DNA of 64,000 bases from Phallus indusiatus (GCA_027605045.1 JAQFWX010000036.1:124001-188000), one strand, 5' to 3'. Numbered from the stretch's first letter, positions 11,311 through 24,418 are shown. Numbers and translations: made by a program. Notes: generated by a model not told the origin, from the letters alone.

Positions 11311-11665
11311 AAGCGTTTGAGAAGGTGAATAGGACCATTTCGATTCTGATTATTAATGAAGCGCACGCATCTTAGATATTGGGTGGGCATTAAGGCTAGG
11401 ACAGTGAACATGTCCTTCACAATCATAATAGAGCCTTGGCAGACTTCTCTGCACAGGGTTCGGCTCACAGCGATGGTGGAACCACGGTCCATGAAGATAA
11501 TATTCCTACAAAAATGTGTTTTGTAGGATAAAACATACATGCATGTATTCAAACAGATTTACATGGAGAGATATTGTGAGGTGCGGGGAAAACGCCACCA
11601 AACTAGTCGCGAATGTAACTGCAGTGATTGTAAACACTCCGTAAAATCCGATGTTCGTGAAAGCG

Positions 11666-14565
11666 TTACTCAGTCTTATGAGCGTCGACTGATCCACCCT
11701 CTGCTTCATTGCCCCCTCCGTCTTCTGCTTCAGCCTCCCCTTCGTCATCTGCTTCATCCTCTTCATCCTCTGCTGTATGATAAAATTCGGAGCTATCAGA
11801 ATTGTGATCAGAATCTTGCGAAAAAGTGAGAAATTGATGCAGCGATTACGACTCAATTAGGCTCACCGTCGGATAAATCGCCTGATTCAGATTGAATAGG
11901 ACATATTAAAGGAAGACCGCAAATACGTGCACCTTCATCGCCTTCTGGATCGATGCCCAACACAGTGTGAGCCATTTGGATAAACTTAAAATCATCATGA
12001 GAAACGCTGAAGACACGGAGAGTTCGATAAATTTGAACTCTGAATGAATTTGAGTCGAAACCGAGGGTGTCCATATCAGAACAATGTAGTCTCTCGGTCC
12101 CCGAAGGATCAAGAGACCAATATGTATCCAGCATTTCATTGCACACCGCCGGTTTCGAAATATAGAAGTATAACTCTTTATACTCATAAGTTCCAACCAA
12201 ACACCTGAGCCTGGAAGGAATCTGGATGTGCCACGAGAATCCAGTAACTACATTGACAGTATGTTTGGATAAACATCTATACAATGACACGATAGTAGTG
12301 GAATTAGCGTACCAACGCAAACATTACGAGCGTAATCATAACAAGACTCGTGCATCCCATCGGTTCTTGCAAGTAAGCAGTCAATTTGACTAACATATGC
12401 ACGAGACAATCGTTGCCACGAAGCATAATCCGAATCTTCGACATCACATTCAACTACCACTGTCTGGATATCGTCGATAGCCGAAATGCCTGTTGCATCT
12501 ACAGGAACGCGAATCCTGAAAACATTCAAGTGATATTCAATACCGCTACATGATGGAAAAAAACGTGCTATACCTGAAATGTTCACCACAATCTTCGATG
12601 GTCACCTTTGTATGCAATATTTTATCACGAACAAACCAGTCTAATGATGATGGTTCTTTGTATGGAATAAACCCTAATATAGTTGCGTCCGAAGCGTCGA
12701 GTGTATCGTTGTGTCCATCGGCTAATAAAATGTGACCAGTGTAGACAGGATATGTTGGTCCGGAGACGTCCTTCCATATATTGGCATATATGACACCATA
12801 GAGATCCCATAAGAAAGAGGGGACCAAGGGAACATTCGAGCTTGGGGACAAACGCAGCATGTTTACTCTTTCCACAATCTTGTTCGACTCCTCTGGAGAT
12901 TTATCGTTAATAGGCACCCTCGCCCACTGAGTAGCAGGGACGACAGGTAGAATATTCGGCGACCATTCCTGAATTCACAATAATAATTTTTCATGCATTT
13001 AGAGATGAGAGAAATGAACTAACAAATACGACAAGTCCGCGTCCGTCTAGAACGTCCACATAACAAGAGGGAAGATATCCATCCTCACGTCCTTTGAAAG
13101 CGATAAACGAACGAGAGAATCCCAGATGCCCCCAAGATATAATGGCATGGTGAGATATACCCTTTTCCACGTATTCACAGCCTTCCTGTAAGCAGAAGGC
13201 AAACGGTGAGATACAAACAATGAGCGGAATCGTGGTTGGTTCAAGCTCACGGAATAAGACAAAATCTGAGATGTATTTGAAGAAGAAATTTCATCAAGTA
13301 TTGTGGCGGCTCACCGCAAGTTGCAAATCTATGTGTCGACCCAATGCATCGCTCAATCTTGGATTGTATTGATAATATGGAATACACCACGCTATATACA
13401 TAAATAGTAAGTTTGGTTATCATTTCGTGAGGTGATAAACGAACAATTATGAAAGACAAGGCCAGGGATTTCTTCTGACATGATTATGCCAAATAGCTGC
13501 AACACATTTGGATGACTTGCACGAAGAATGAGCTACCATTGATAACTATTTCACAAAAGACGAAAGTATTACCGATATCTTGAATACCACTCCTTTTCTT
13601 TTCTTAATTTCTATTGAGAACATAAGAATATAGCGAAGACGTGACAGTATTTTTGGCGTCACACACAGAAATAGCATCGCGACCTTTGTAGACACGGACC
13701 ATCCGTGTCTGACTCTCTTGTTTCCATCGGGCTTCCCAGTGTTCAACTTGTCCATTTGAGATACTCTTGAGCGCGTATAGATCGCCCGGTCTGATTTTTT
13801 CGAACTGGCCACTTTCAGAAGATTTCAGAACATGAACGAGCAATCCGACTTACCCCAGAGTCCATCTCATCTGTATTGCCGCTTAATTGTAGACGTATCA
13901 TTCCCCTGAACTAGATGTCCCACTGGAATGAGATTTAGAGCTGCTTCAAATATATTTGTGCACACCATAAGATTACTCCGGAACTTTTCTATCTCATTTT
14001 GATATCGCATTAGTGAACCTTTTTCACGATCAGCTGTGAAATAACCGCGAAGGAATCTCGGTTTATCCGATTTATTGAATGACTTGAGATCGTCGGATAT
14101 ATGTTGCAAGTATCTATTCCAGCGGATTCAGGCCTTGATACTTATAGGAGCAGAACTGCATACCGGTAAAACGTTTCGCAATCTTTTTCAAAGTAATTCA
14201 ATGAGGACGTGGTTTCAGAATTCTTCTTAGTCTCTTCATGAAGTATCTGCAAGATTGTTGTGACAGTAATTGTTAGTTCCTTGTAGCTATCTTGGTTTTG
14301 TTGCATTTGCTGATCTCTCATCAGTTGAGTTCCATATATCCATTAGCTGACTCACTTGAATAGGCTTTAGCAGAGTCTTAAATAGCTCTGCTGCACCCTT
14401 TAGATATGGGAATGGCAGGAGACCGCCAGCTGCACTAGCCAGTTCAGCAACTTGGAAGGCATTAGATACCCAGTCAGTTTCTTTTTGTAAAACTGATACT
14501 GTGGTTGAAGCTGATGCCTCAGGCTCTTTCTGGGGACTAGTAGACCTTTTGTTTCGAAAACCCAT
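11666..14565 (-). pseudogene. Kinase-like array protein, copy C (one-base frameshift)
   Basis: Same architecture and exon order as copy B, from ATG 14565-14563 (MGFRNKRS) to TAA 11668-11666. The first exon, the middle exon (12,546-12,917), the IRVPVDATG exon and the TYWSLDPSGTERL exon (from about 12,240) are all open. In the kinase-N-lobe-like exon, near 13,650, one base is missing relative to copies B, E and G: 12 bases instead of 13 lie between cagtat and cac on the plus strand. The frame then runs into TAA within about 15 codons, so the full product is not made unless the message is recoded. The acidic tail is shorter than in B. Confidence 0.7.
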
Positions 14566-15372
14566 ACTTTGGAGATAGATTGTGTGGCGAGAAGTGCTGC
14601 ATGATATATCGATCTACTTCGATATTTTATATCTCAAGTGTGCGCTTCTCCTGTGCCTGTCAGGAAGCTTCTGTATTGCCTCTGGGAACAGCAGTCAATG
14701 TCGTCCAATTGGAGCTGCATTATGTTAACATGCCGCGCGCAGTTGTCCTCAGGCTTAATAGTGACTTACATTTAACAGTCTCAACCTCTTCTACGTCAAA
14801 GCTCTCAACCCTACTGAGCGCGTTGTCGCAGGTAATGAGGGTGTCTGCATATGGTCCACAGTTTGCAGTAACCGGAAGAGTACGCAACAAACCATATGTC
14901 GCGGCAATAACAAGGTCAGCTGTCGAGATTATGGGCGATGTCGGAGTCAACTGCTCCATTAAGTATGTGGAAGAGATAAGCAAACATTGCGCAACGTAAC
15001 AAGACCGCTCGAGTACTTTTACTTAAAGAAGGTAGTTTGATTTGTTCCCTGTGGCTTGCATACCGGCGGCCTTCATGTTCAAGTCTTTCCTTCCTGTGGT
15101 TAAATTGTCGGCATGGACCTATAATCATAGCCTGAGCACCATGTTCAATGCATCTACATCGTTAGCTTCATCATCCTCGACTTCATCACTGCTTCATACC
15201 AGATTCTAAGTGTCGATTGAAATTGTAGCCAAGGAACCAGGTACTCGATCGGTATGGTCGTGGTTGTCTCTGGTAGAAAGACCTGGGCCTGAACGACCGA
15301 AGATGTAACGAGTGATTTGGAATGAAATAGAGCAACCAGAACCGATCACGGTGTTACATTACCCGAGACTAG
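14566..15372 (-). other. Region 5' of copy C with an unidentified coding-like fragment
   Basis: The first 200 bases match the upstream regions of copies B, E and G. Minus-strand positions 14,720-14,983 hold an open stretch with DLVIAATYGLLRTL and TANCGPYADTLITC. This looks protein-like but I do not recognise it. It ends next to the same ALSRVESFDV junction sequence found upstream of copies B and E, so it may be an exon of another gene caught in the repeats. The remainder to 15,372 shows nothing I can support. Confidence 0.3.
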
Positions 15373-15800
15373 ATGAACTCTATTCTTCTAATTTATCTCG
15401 CTACACCTGCAGGACCTTTCAATTACATGTTCGATAGTGACGATAGTGGCTCTTCCAATTGCTGCATTGAATTGCACTCCAGGTTTAAAGATCTATCCGG
15501 CGACCTCTTCTTCATTCACGGAATTATTGGAGAACTGGATGGACCGACAGTACTGGCGCTTGGTACTTGGACACATAGCGGAAGGTTAGAATTGGATGTT
15601 ATATGTGCATAACGCCTTCGTCAACACTGGTACGAGTGCATACTTGTGTTGCCAATGTGCGCAGAATAACAGGGAGGAAAATAGGCTGATTCAACTCGCG
15701 GGTGTCTCTAGTTCTGCATGGCTGTGGGCAATGCTAGTAGTAGATATCTCAGATTCATGCAACCAGGTGCGAGGCGATTTCAGGCATCCAGCTCGATGAG
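15373..15800 (+). pseudogene. Element X, diverged remnant (copy 3)
   Basis: A plus-strand remnant of element X. The stretch AYLCCQCAQNNREENRLIQLAG near 15,630-15,690 corresponds to AYLYWQCVRNN...LIQLAGE in copies 1 and 5. The upstream part is strongly diverged. It sits tail to tail with kinase-like copy D, as X does with the other kinase-like genes. Confidence 0.4.
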
Positions 15801-16171
15801 AGAGAGAGAGAGGCATATGTGCAAGGACGCGAATGGAGTTCAATACGGTTGATCAATGCAGCACATCTTGGATATCTGACGTCAGTCAATCTCAAAGTTG
15901 TTCAGGCTAGGATGGTGTCCTGCCGGGTTCAACGTTCAATGCTCACGGCGGCAGTGAAACCACGGGCTTTACATAAAATTATTCTTCCTATGTACAGTGA
16001 CTTGATTGATAAGAGAGATAAAACATACATGTACTTAAACAAAATCAAAGAGAGAGATGTGTTCAGATGCGAGGAAAACAACAGCTTATAGAGAGAGCCT
16101 ACTCGAACTGGTCGCGAATGTGACTCCATTGATTGTAAACGCCCCGTAAAACCTGGTGTTAGATGAAATAT

Positions 16172-16306
16172 ACATATGATTGATAAGAAGAGAGAAAATT
16201 ATATGGTTGATAAGAAGAGAGAAAATTATATGGTTGATAAGAAGAGAGAAAATTATATGGTTGATAAGAAGAGAGAAAGTATATGATTAATAAGAAGAGA
16301 GAAAAG
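16172..16306. repeat. 27-bp minisatellite, five copies
   Basis: Five tandem 27-bp units built on tatatggttgataagaagag followed by agaaaat. Units 2-4 are nearly identical; the first and last are slightly diverged. The array overlaps the predicted stop codon of kinase-like copy D (16,289-16,287), so expansion or contraction could alter that reading frame's end. It is unique in the window. Confidence 0.9.
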
Positions 16307-19167
16307 ATATTGATGGCTCTCCGGCTATCGTAATTATACCTTCAGTTTGAGTGTCAGGTGAAACATTCTCAGGAACATCGGCCGACTCTGCTTCATCCTC
16401 TGGAATAAGCGCGATATCTTCGAAAACTTTCAAGAGGGAAAATCAATTGATGTATCAGATACGACTGGAGTGAACTCACTGTCTGAATCATCGTAGGAAT
16501 TAAGCTGAATCAAAGGAAGACCCAACATACGAGCTGCTTTATTGCTTTCTGGATCGATATTTGACATTACGTGGGCATTCCAAAGTAAATCAAAGTCGGG
16601 TTTATAAACATAGAATACACGAAGGGTTCGATGAATTTGAATACTGAACGATTTGGGATCGAAACCGAGGGTGTCGGTATTGGAACGAGTCAACCGTCCC
16701 TCGGATCCTGAAGGATCAAGTGACCAATACGTATCCAGCATTTCATCGTGTACCGACGGTTTGGAGATATAGAAGTATAATTCCTTATGCTCAAAAGCTT
16801 TAGTCGGACATTCAAGCCTCGTAGGAATCTGAATGTGCCACGAGAACCCAGTAACTAAAGAGATCATTTACTTTAGAATCTTCTATGATGACCACAGCCT
16901 GGGTAAAATTGACACACCGGTACAAGCTCTATTGAAGGTCTTCACTACATCCATTCTTGCATATAGGTAGCCAACTTGACTAACATATGCACGAGTCAAT
17001 CGTTCCCAAGCCGCACGATCCGAATATAGAACATCATATTCAATCACCACCGTTTGGAGATCTTCAGTAGTCGGGGCACCCGCTCTATCCACAGGAACGC
17101 GAATCCTGAAGATATTACAATAAAATTAATGTTTTGTGCTGCTGCATAATGGGAGAATACTAGGCAATACCTGAAACGTTCACCGCAATCTTCGACCGCC
17201 AACCTATTCGCCGTTTTGAAGTACGTATGCAACTGTTCATCGCGAACGGTCCAGTCCCATGATGATGGTTTTTGGCATGGGACAAACCCTAACGACTTTG
17301 CATTTGAAGCTCCAAGTCGATCGCCGTGTTTATCAGCTAATAAAATGTCACCAATATCGACAGGATCTGCTGGTGCGGAGACGTCCCGCCAAACATTAAT
17401 ACGCATTGCACCATACAAATCCCATAAGGACCATGGATCCAGAAGAGCGCTAGACTTTTCTGGCGAATCCAGTGTTTTGATAAAATTTGTGAGCTCGTGG
17501 GGTTTGTTGTCAATAGCCGTATGCTGCCACTGATAAGTAGGGACATCTTGTAGAATCTTCGGCGACCATTCCTAATATTGAAATACAAGGTAATTTTTAC
17601 ATGCGTCTTAAAACGGGAGAATTGAACCAACAAATGCAATCACCCCACACCCGTCTGAAAGGTTCACATAATAGCGGCCAAGATATCCATCTTCACGGTC
17701 TTTGAAACCGACAAACGCAAAAGAGAACGACGGATTTTGCCATGATAAATAGGCGTGATGTATGTTGATTGCCAAGTACCGTAAGCCTTCCTTTCAGCAT
17801 ACGGTAGATGATGAGATACAAGTAATGAATGAGACTATGATTGATTTTGGCTCACAGAATACGACGCTCCCTGGCATGTGTTTTAGAAAAAGTCGCTGTC
17901 AATAGCGTAGCAACTCACTAAACGGTAATCATCTACGCATAAATGCGATAAATAACTGAATTTGTGACGGTATTCTTCACTCGAAATACACCACGCTATA
18001 TACATATGTATAATAGTAAGTTTTGATTTTGATCTCGTCAAGTGACATAAACGAACGATTATGAAAAACAAGGCCAAGTCTTTCTTTTGACGTGATTATA
18101 CCGAACAGTTGCATCAGATTAGGATGGCTTGGGTTATGATTGAGCGACCGTGTGTAACTACTTCACAAGAGACGAGTGTATTACCGATATTGCGAATACC
18201 ACTCCTTTTCTTTTTTGAATTTCTGCCAAAAGTATGTATAAGACTATAGCGAAGAAGTTGCAGCATTCTTGTGTCACGCACAGAATCAGCATTTCGACCT
18301 TTATAGACACGGACCATCCGTGTCTGACTCTCTTGTTTCCATTGGCCGACTTCCCAATGTTCTACTCGTCCATCCGAGATAATGGTGAGCGTCTTCATAT
18401 CGCCCAGTCTGATTTTTTGGAACTGGCTATTTTTCAGAAGACTTCAGAATGCGAACGAGCAATCCGACTTACATTTGAGTCATCTGCGACGTTTTGACGT
18501 ATGACGCCTCTAAGCTAGATATGGGACTGGAATGAAACAAAGATCTGTGTCAAATATATTCATGCGCACCGTAAGATTGTCCCGAAACTCGTCTATCTGA
18601 CTTTGATAACGTGCCAATAAATCCTTTTCACGTTCAGCTGCGAAATATCTCCGAAGGAGTTTTAATTTATATGATTTATTGAATGACTCGAGATCATTTG
18701 ATATGTCTCGTAAGCATCTGTTCAAGTGGATTCAGACTCGTAAGTATCTGATATGAGCAGAATTACATACTTGCACAACTTTTCTCAAAGCTGTCAAACG
18801 AGTCTGACGCGGCTTCATAATCCTTTTTGGTTTCCTCATGAAGTATTTGGAGAATAGTCGTGACTTTCATTGTCAGAGTCCTATAATTGTCTCGGTTTTG
18901 TTTCATTTGCTTGTTTTCTATCAGCACTCATGAGTCGAGATCAAATGGCCGACTCACTTGGATAGGCTTTAGCAAAACCTTGAATGTCTCCGCTGCACTC
19001 TTTAGATATGGGAATGGTGTAAAACCCCCCACCGCACTAATCAATTCAGCAACCTGGACGGCATTAGATATTCAGTCAGTTTCGCTCTGTTTAACAGAGA
19101 CCGCAGTTGAAGCTGATGCCTCATGTTCTTTCTGGGGGATAGAAGACCTCTTCTTCTGAAAAATCAT
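16287..19167 (-). pseudogene. Kinase-like array protein, copy D (nonsense codon and indels)
   Basis: The most diverged member. It starts at ATG 19167-19165 (MIFQKKRS). The conserved SETDW codon string reads GAC-TGA instead of GAC-TGG, so a stop at 19,074-19,072 ends the protein after about 30 residues. In the kinase-like exon near 18,230-18,260 a 2-base loss and a 4-base gain relative to copy B leave the frame shifted. The remaining exons are still recognisable: WSLWDLYGAMRINVW near 17,420, EDCGERFR/IRVPVDRAG, and TYWSLDPSGSEGRL from 16,867 downward. Its C-terminal tail (EDIALIPEDEAESADV) is not the Asp/Glu repeat tail of the other copies and runs into the minisatellite. Confidence 0.75.
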
Positions 19168-19560
19168 GCCTGGAGATGAATCGTGCGTATGGGGTAAATC
19201 GATTCGTGTCGTTATTACTTGTGGCAGATGTGCGCTTGTTCTGCGCCTGTGCATGTCAAGGAGAAACTCCTTCTGGGAACCGCAGTGAAATGAGCAAAAG
19301 TGACTGCATCGCTCTGCACCCCCGCATCAAATGCACGTGTTCCCGCAAACTCAGGAGTTACTAGCTTTCTAACCAAATGGTCAAAGGCTTCTTTGATACT
19401 GTATGTGTAGCTGTGAACACGCAAGTAGGAAGCAAAGACGTGCGATGAGAGCGGTCCGGTTGTTTAGAGACATCGAGTGTTGTATCCTTCTATAGCTGTA
19501 TATCCATTAGCAGAAAGCTCATACTTTCAGACCAAACGTACCAGTATATTCTTCACGCAA
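19168..19560. promoter_or_regulatory. Upstream region of copy D, diverged relative of the A/F upstream region
   Basis: Shows clear but reduced similarity to 171-533 and 32,073-32,430, including the word caaacgtaccag near 19,533, at which fragment 1 joins in copy A. This suggests that word is a recurrent breakpoint or the edge of the duplicated unit. Confidence 0.4.
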
Positions 19561-19899
19561 AGCTCGGAGGGTGCGCCGGAACAGCACCTAACAGCACAGC
19601 AACAAGTTTACGGGCGCCAGAATCATCCATTCGAGTACTGTTCGTCATTCCAGCCCTCGACACCATATCGCTCAAGCATGAGCCACACTAAATCCGCCAG
19701 TCCTCAACCTTTTCATCATTCAAACTTCCCGGCCCTCACAATCAACCCGACGCGTCAACTTCACCATCGCTCGCATTATCCTCGAATTGACCGTAGACGC
19801 AGTCGGGATACTCGAGTCAAGTTGACGATTTCCTGCTGAGGCAGTGTCGATGTTGCTCTAGATAAGGAGATAGCATATGATTTAGGAGGGCACAGCAAC

Positions 19900-20015
19900 A
19901 ACCGCTGATCATTCCATTCCGGTAGCTGAAGCGCTTGCACAGGTTTCAGGAGAGTCCCGACCATCTCTGCTACACATGGGAGTCGCCGCGTTAGCCAATT
20001 TAGCGACCCTCAAGA
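19900..20015 (-). pseudogene. Relic of the kinase-like first exon (helical bundle)
   Basis: A short minus-strand stretch reads VAKLANAA, a gap, then AEMVGTLLKPVQALQ. It matches AELASAA...AELVKTLLKPVQVSQ of the intact first exons, with the order and spacing roughly kept. It carries frame breaks and no nearby downstream exon. I read it as the remains of an eighth family member. Confidence 0.45.
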
Positions 20016-20640
20016 AATACGATTGCGAAGTGCTACATACACTGATTATAGGACCAATTGATTTATTCATATCGACATTTTACTTTGTAGGCACCAAACA
20101 CATCCTTTTTTCCATTGCCTCTGAGAATGTGGAACGGCAGATAGCGCTGCACAAAAGTGGCGCTTGCGTAGTCTTCCAGCCGCTTTCCAGGCCAGTGCAA
20201 GATCCTCGCATTATGCAGCTTCTTGAGTCAAAACAACCTTCGGGTAATCATTCGTGGTGAGGTTTGTGTCCACAACCTTCGTTTGTTCTAGCAAATACTG
20301 AAAGGCTTGTCGGACAGTGCAAATGGATTAATCAATCGACAGTGTGACTGTCGTTCCCAATCACACGATGACTGAACTGGCGATTTACTGTGTCTAAGTG
20401 TGTTTTCAACGAAGTTGCTCTCACCACCTTTCCCTACATCCTGAGTACATAGACATCCCTTCTTGCCCTCCATTCACAAACCCGCGCATATAATCGTCTC
20501 TAACAACGTGTTCAATACTTGGCCGTTTTAGAACTTTGACCAGCGCGTTAATTCCACCGGATCCTGTTCTTTTCGCCTAGTCTTCCTACGCCGTTCCCGT
20601 TTCATTTTAGCTGGTTTCGTTGGTCTCGTCGTTAATCTGC
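20016..20640. other. Unassigned interval
   Basis: About 600 bases without family motifs or splice-supported exons. An open plus-strand frame from 19,976 to 20,260 begins inside the helical-bundle relic and has no recognisable features. I see nothing else. Confidence 0.5.
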
Positions 20641-20642
20641 CA

Positions 20643-21160
20643 TTGGCCTCCGTTGGCCTTTGTTCGGAATTTTTCGTCGGTCTCTGTAGTATTATGGCCC
20701 TTCCAGCGACTGGTGGCGTAGCCTACTATCTACATTGCATAGTACATTCTCTTCTATATGAAGAACAAGTAACGAACCCGACTCCAACGCTATCGCCTAT
20801 GGATGTATACTTTCCGATGGCTTCGGCCTCCCTGTGCCCTGAATTGAAAACTACATCCTCAGACGTCGATGTCGCCTGCTGCTTCGGACCGGCACAAGAC
20901 AAGACAGAGCAAGCGGTGAAACAGTGGGCTGACAATGATAGCGCTGGGACTCTCAATTGGGACGTCGTTCGGGTCATAATTGGGTGCTGCATATCCATAA
21001 AACCCCTTTGCCAACGCCGACATAAGTGCATTCTTGTATCCTTGTATTGGCAATGTGCGCGGAATAACACGGGGGATTTCTGTGTTTGCGCAGCTGTGGG
21101 CAATGGTCGGATATTTCAGGTTCGTCAAATCAGGTGCGAGGCGCATTCAGGTACCTAGCT
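20643..21160 (+). pseudogene. Element X, copy 4 (longest single open frame)
   Basis: A 171-codon plus-strand open frame with element-X signatures: SSDVDVACC, KQWADNDSAGTLNWDVV, then, after slippage, LYWQCARNN and the terminal GYF-type region as gatatttcaggttcgtcaaa. Compared with copies 1 and 5 it contains insertions and lacks the GNNGLIQLAGESYYV segment. I do not recognise the family. It is tail to tail with kinase-like copy E, about 380 bases away. Confidence 0.4.
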
Positions 21161-21539
21161 CGGTAATCGTTTCGATTCTGATTATTAATGAAGCGCACGC
21201 ACCTTAGGTACTGGGTGCCGGTCGATCTGAAGGGCGTTAAGGCCAGGACAGTGAACAGTGAACCCGTCCTTCACTAATAACAATCACAATGTGAGCTAAT
21301 TGACAGACTTTTCTGTACAGGGTTCAGGCTAGGACTCACGGCGACGGTGGAACCACGGTCTATGAAGATAATCTTCCTATAATAATTTGTGTCGTAGGAT
21401 AAAACATACATGCATGTGTTTAAACAAATAACATAGAGGGGGAGATATTGTGAGGTGCAGGGAAAACACCACCAAACTAGTCGCGAATGTAACTGCAGCG
21501 ATTGTGAACACCCTGTGAAATCCGATGTTCGTGAAAGCG

Positions 21540-24418
21540 TTACTCAGTCTTATGAGCGCCGACTGATCCACCCTCTGCTTCATCGCTCCCTCCGTCTTCT
21601 GCTCCATCCTCTTCATCCTCTGCTTCATCCTCTGCTGTATGATAAAATTCGGAGCTATCAGAATCGTGATCAGAGTCTTGCGAAAAAAGTGAGAAGTTGA
21701 TACAGCAATTACGACTCAAGTAGGCTCACCGTCAGATACATCACCTGATTCAGGTTGAATAGGACATATTAAAGGAAGACCGCAAATACGAGCACCTTCA
21801 TTGCTTTCTGGATCGATGCCCAACGCAGTGTGAATCGCTTGGATATACTTAAAATCTTCATAACCAATACTAAGCGCACGAAGGGTTCGACGAATTTGAA
21901 CTCTGAATGAATTTGAGTCGAAACCGATGGTGTCCATATCAGAACAATATAGTCTCTCGGACCCCGAACGATCAAGAGACCAGTATGTATCCAGTATTTC
22001 ATCGCGCACTGCTGGTTTCGAAATAAACAAGTATAACTCTTTATACACAGAAGTTCCAACCGAACACCTGAGCCTGGAAGGAATCTGAATGTGCCACGAG
22101 AATCCAATAACTACATTGATCGTATGTTTAAATAAAATTATCTATACAATGTCACAATAGTAGTGGAATTAGCGTACCAACGCAAACATTACGAGCGCAA
22201 TCATAACAAGACTCGTGTATCCCATCGGTTCTTGCAAGTAAGTAGCCAATTTGACTGACATATGCACGAGCCAATCGTGCCCAGAAAGCATAATCCGAAT
22301 AGCCAACATCACATTCAACTACCACTGTCTGAATATCGTCGATAGCCGAAATGCCTGCTATATCCATAGGAACGCGAATCCTAAAAACGTTAAAGTTGAT
22401 ATTCAATACCGCTACATGATGGGAAACGTGCTATACCTGAAATGTTCACCACAATCTTCGATGGTCACCTTTGTATGCAGTATTTCATTACGAACAAACC
22501 AGTCTAATGGTGATAGTTGTTTGCATGGAATAAATCCTAATATAGTTGCGTTCGAAGCGTCAAGTGTATCGTTGTGTCGATCGGCTAATAAAATGTAACC
22601 AGTGTAGACAGAATATGCTGGTGCGGAGACATCCATCCATGTATCGACATATATGACACGATAGAGATCCCATAAGAAAGAGAGGTCCAAAGGAACATTC
22701 GATCTTGGGGACAAACGCAGCATGTTTACTCTTTCCATAATCTTGTTTGACTCCCCTGGATATATATCCTTAATATGCACCGTCATCCGCTGAGTAGCAG
22801 GGACAACTTGTAGAATATTCGGCGACCATTCCTGAACTCACAGTAATAATTTTTCATGCGTTTAGAAATGAAAAAAATGAACTAACAAATACGACAACCC
22901 CGCGTCCGTCTAGAACGTTCACATAACAAGAGGCAAGATATCCATCCTCTCGGTCTTTGAAACCGATAAAATTGCGAGAGAATTCCAGATCCCGCCAAGA
23001 TATAATGGCATGGTGAGATATACCCTCTGCCACGTATTCACAGCCTTCCTGTAAGCAAAAAGCAAACGGTGAGATACAAACAATTGGCGGAATCGTGCTC
23101 GGTTCTCACAGAAAAAGACAAATTCTGAGATGTATTTGAAGAAGAAATTTCATCAAATATTATGGCGACTCACTACATAGCGCGAATCTATGTACTGGCC
23201 CAATACATCGCTGAATCTTAAATTGAATTGATCAAATGGGATACACCACGCTATATACATAAATCGTGAGTTTTGATTTTCATTTTGTGAAGCAACATAG
23301 ACGAACTGTTGTGGAAAACAAGGCCAGGGCTTTCTTTTGACGTGATTACACCCAAAAGCTGCAACATATTTGGATGACTTGCACGAAGAATGAGTTACCG
23401 TTGATAGCTATTTCCTGAGAGGAGAGCGTATTACCGATATCGTGAATACCACTCCTTTTCTTTTTTGAACCTCTGTTGAAAGTATAAGAATATAGCGAAA
23501 ATGCGGCAGTATCTCCTTGTATCACGCACGGAATCAGCATCCCGACCTTGGTAGACACGGACCATCCGTGTCTGGCTCTCTTGTTTCCATCGGACCTCCC
23601 AGTGTTCAACTTGTCCATTCGAGATATTCTTGAGCACGTTTAGATCATAAACGCTGATTCTTTCGGGCTGGTTATTTTCAGAAGACTTCAGAACGTGAAC
23701 GACTAACCCGACTTACATCCGAGTCCATCTCGTTTGTGTTGCTGCTTATTTGTAGACGTATGATTCCCCTGAACTAGATGTAGCACTGGAATGAGCTTAG
23801 AGCTGCTTCAAATATATTTGTGCGCACCACAAGATTACTTCGAAACTTTTCTATCTCATTTTGATATCGCATTAATGAACTTTTTTCACGATCAGTTGTG
23901 AAATAACCGCGAAGGAATTTCGGTTTATCCGATTTATTGAATGACTTGAGATCGTCGGATATGTGTTGCAAGTATCTATTTGAACGGTTTCAGGTCTTGA
24001 TATTTATAGGAGCAGAATTGCATACCGGTAAAACGTTTCGCAATCTTTTTCAAAGTAATTCAACGAGGACGTGGTTTCGGAATTCTTCTTAGTCTCTTCA
24101 TGAAGTATCTGTAGGATTGTTGTGACAGTAATTGTTAGCTCCTTATAACTAACTTGGTTTTGTCGCATTTGCTGATTTCTCATCAGTAGAGTTCCATATA
24201 TCCATTAGCTGACTCACTTGAATAGGCTTTAGCAGAGTCTTAAATAGCTCTGCTGCACCTTTTAGATATGGGAATGGCAGAAGACCGCCAGCCGCACTAG
24301 CTAATTCAGCAACTTGGAAGGCATTAGATACCCAATCAGTTTCTTTTTGCTGAACTGTGGTTGAAGCTGATGGCCCGGGCTCCTGGGGAGTGAGAGATTT
24401 TTTCTTTCGAAAACCCAT
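21540..24418 (-). CDS. Kinase-like array protein, copy E, apparently open
   Basis: A complete-looking member from ATG 24418-24416 (MGFRKKKS) to TAA 21542-21540. All blocks seen in copy B are present and in frame: the helical N-terminus (AAELASAAGGLLPFPYL), helices with ISDDLKSFNKSDK, and, from about 23,637, a kinase-N-lobe-like exon (RMVRVYQGRDADSVRDT...FQQRFKKEKEWYSRYR). Then come VAEGISHHAIISWRDL, the EWSPNILQVVP exon, IRVPMDIAG, TYWSLDRSGSERL, and an acidic tail shorter than in B. Unlike B it retains the eight-residue REKSSLMRYQNE segment. No stop or frameshift was found by eye. The neighbours are X copy 4 downstream and BRAP2 fragment 3 upstream. Function is unknown; the architecture suggests a regulated helical-bundle effector with a pseudokinase-like module. 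Confidence 0.72.

Noticed and set aside
14580..14999. 139-codon plus-strand open frame upstream of copy C
   Set aside because: Begins in the copy C upstream region, spans unrelated repeat pieces and has no motif. The minus-strand reading there looks more protein-like.
16172..16306. CRISPR-like array
   Set aside because: Units are contiguous without spacers, in a eukaryotic context; it is a minisatellite.
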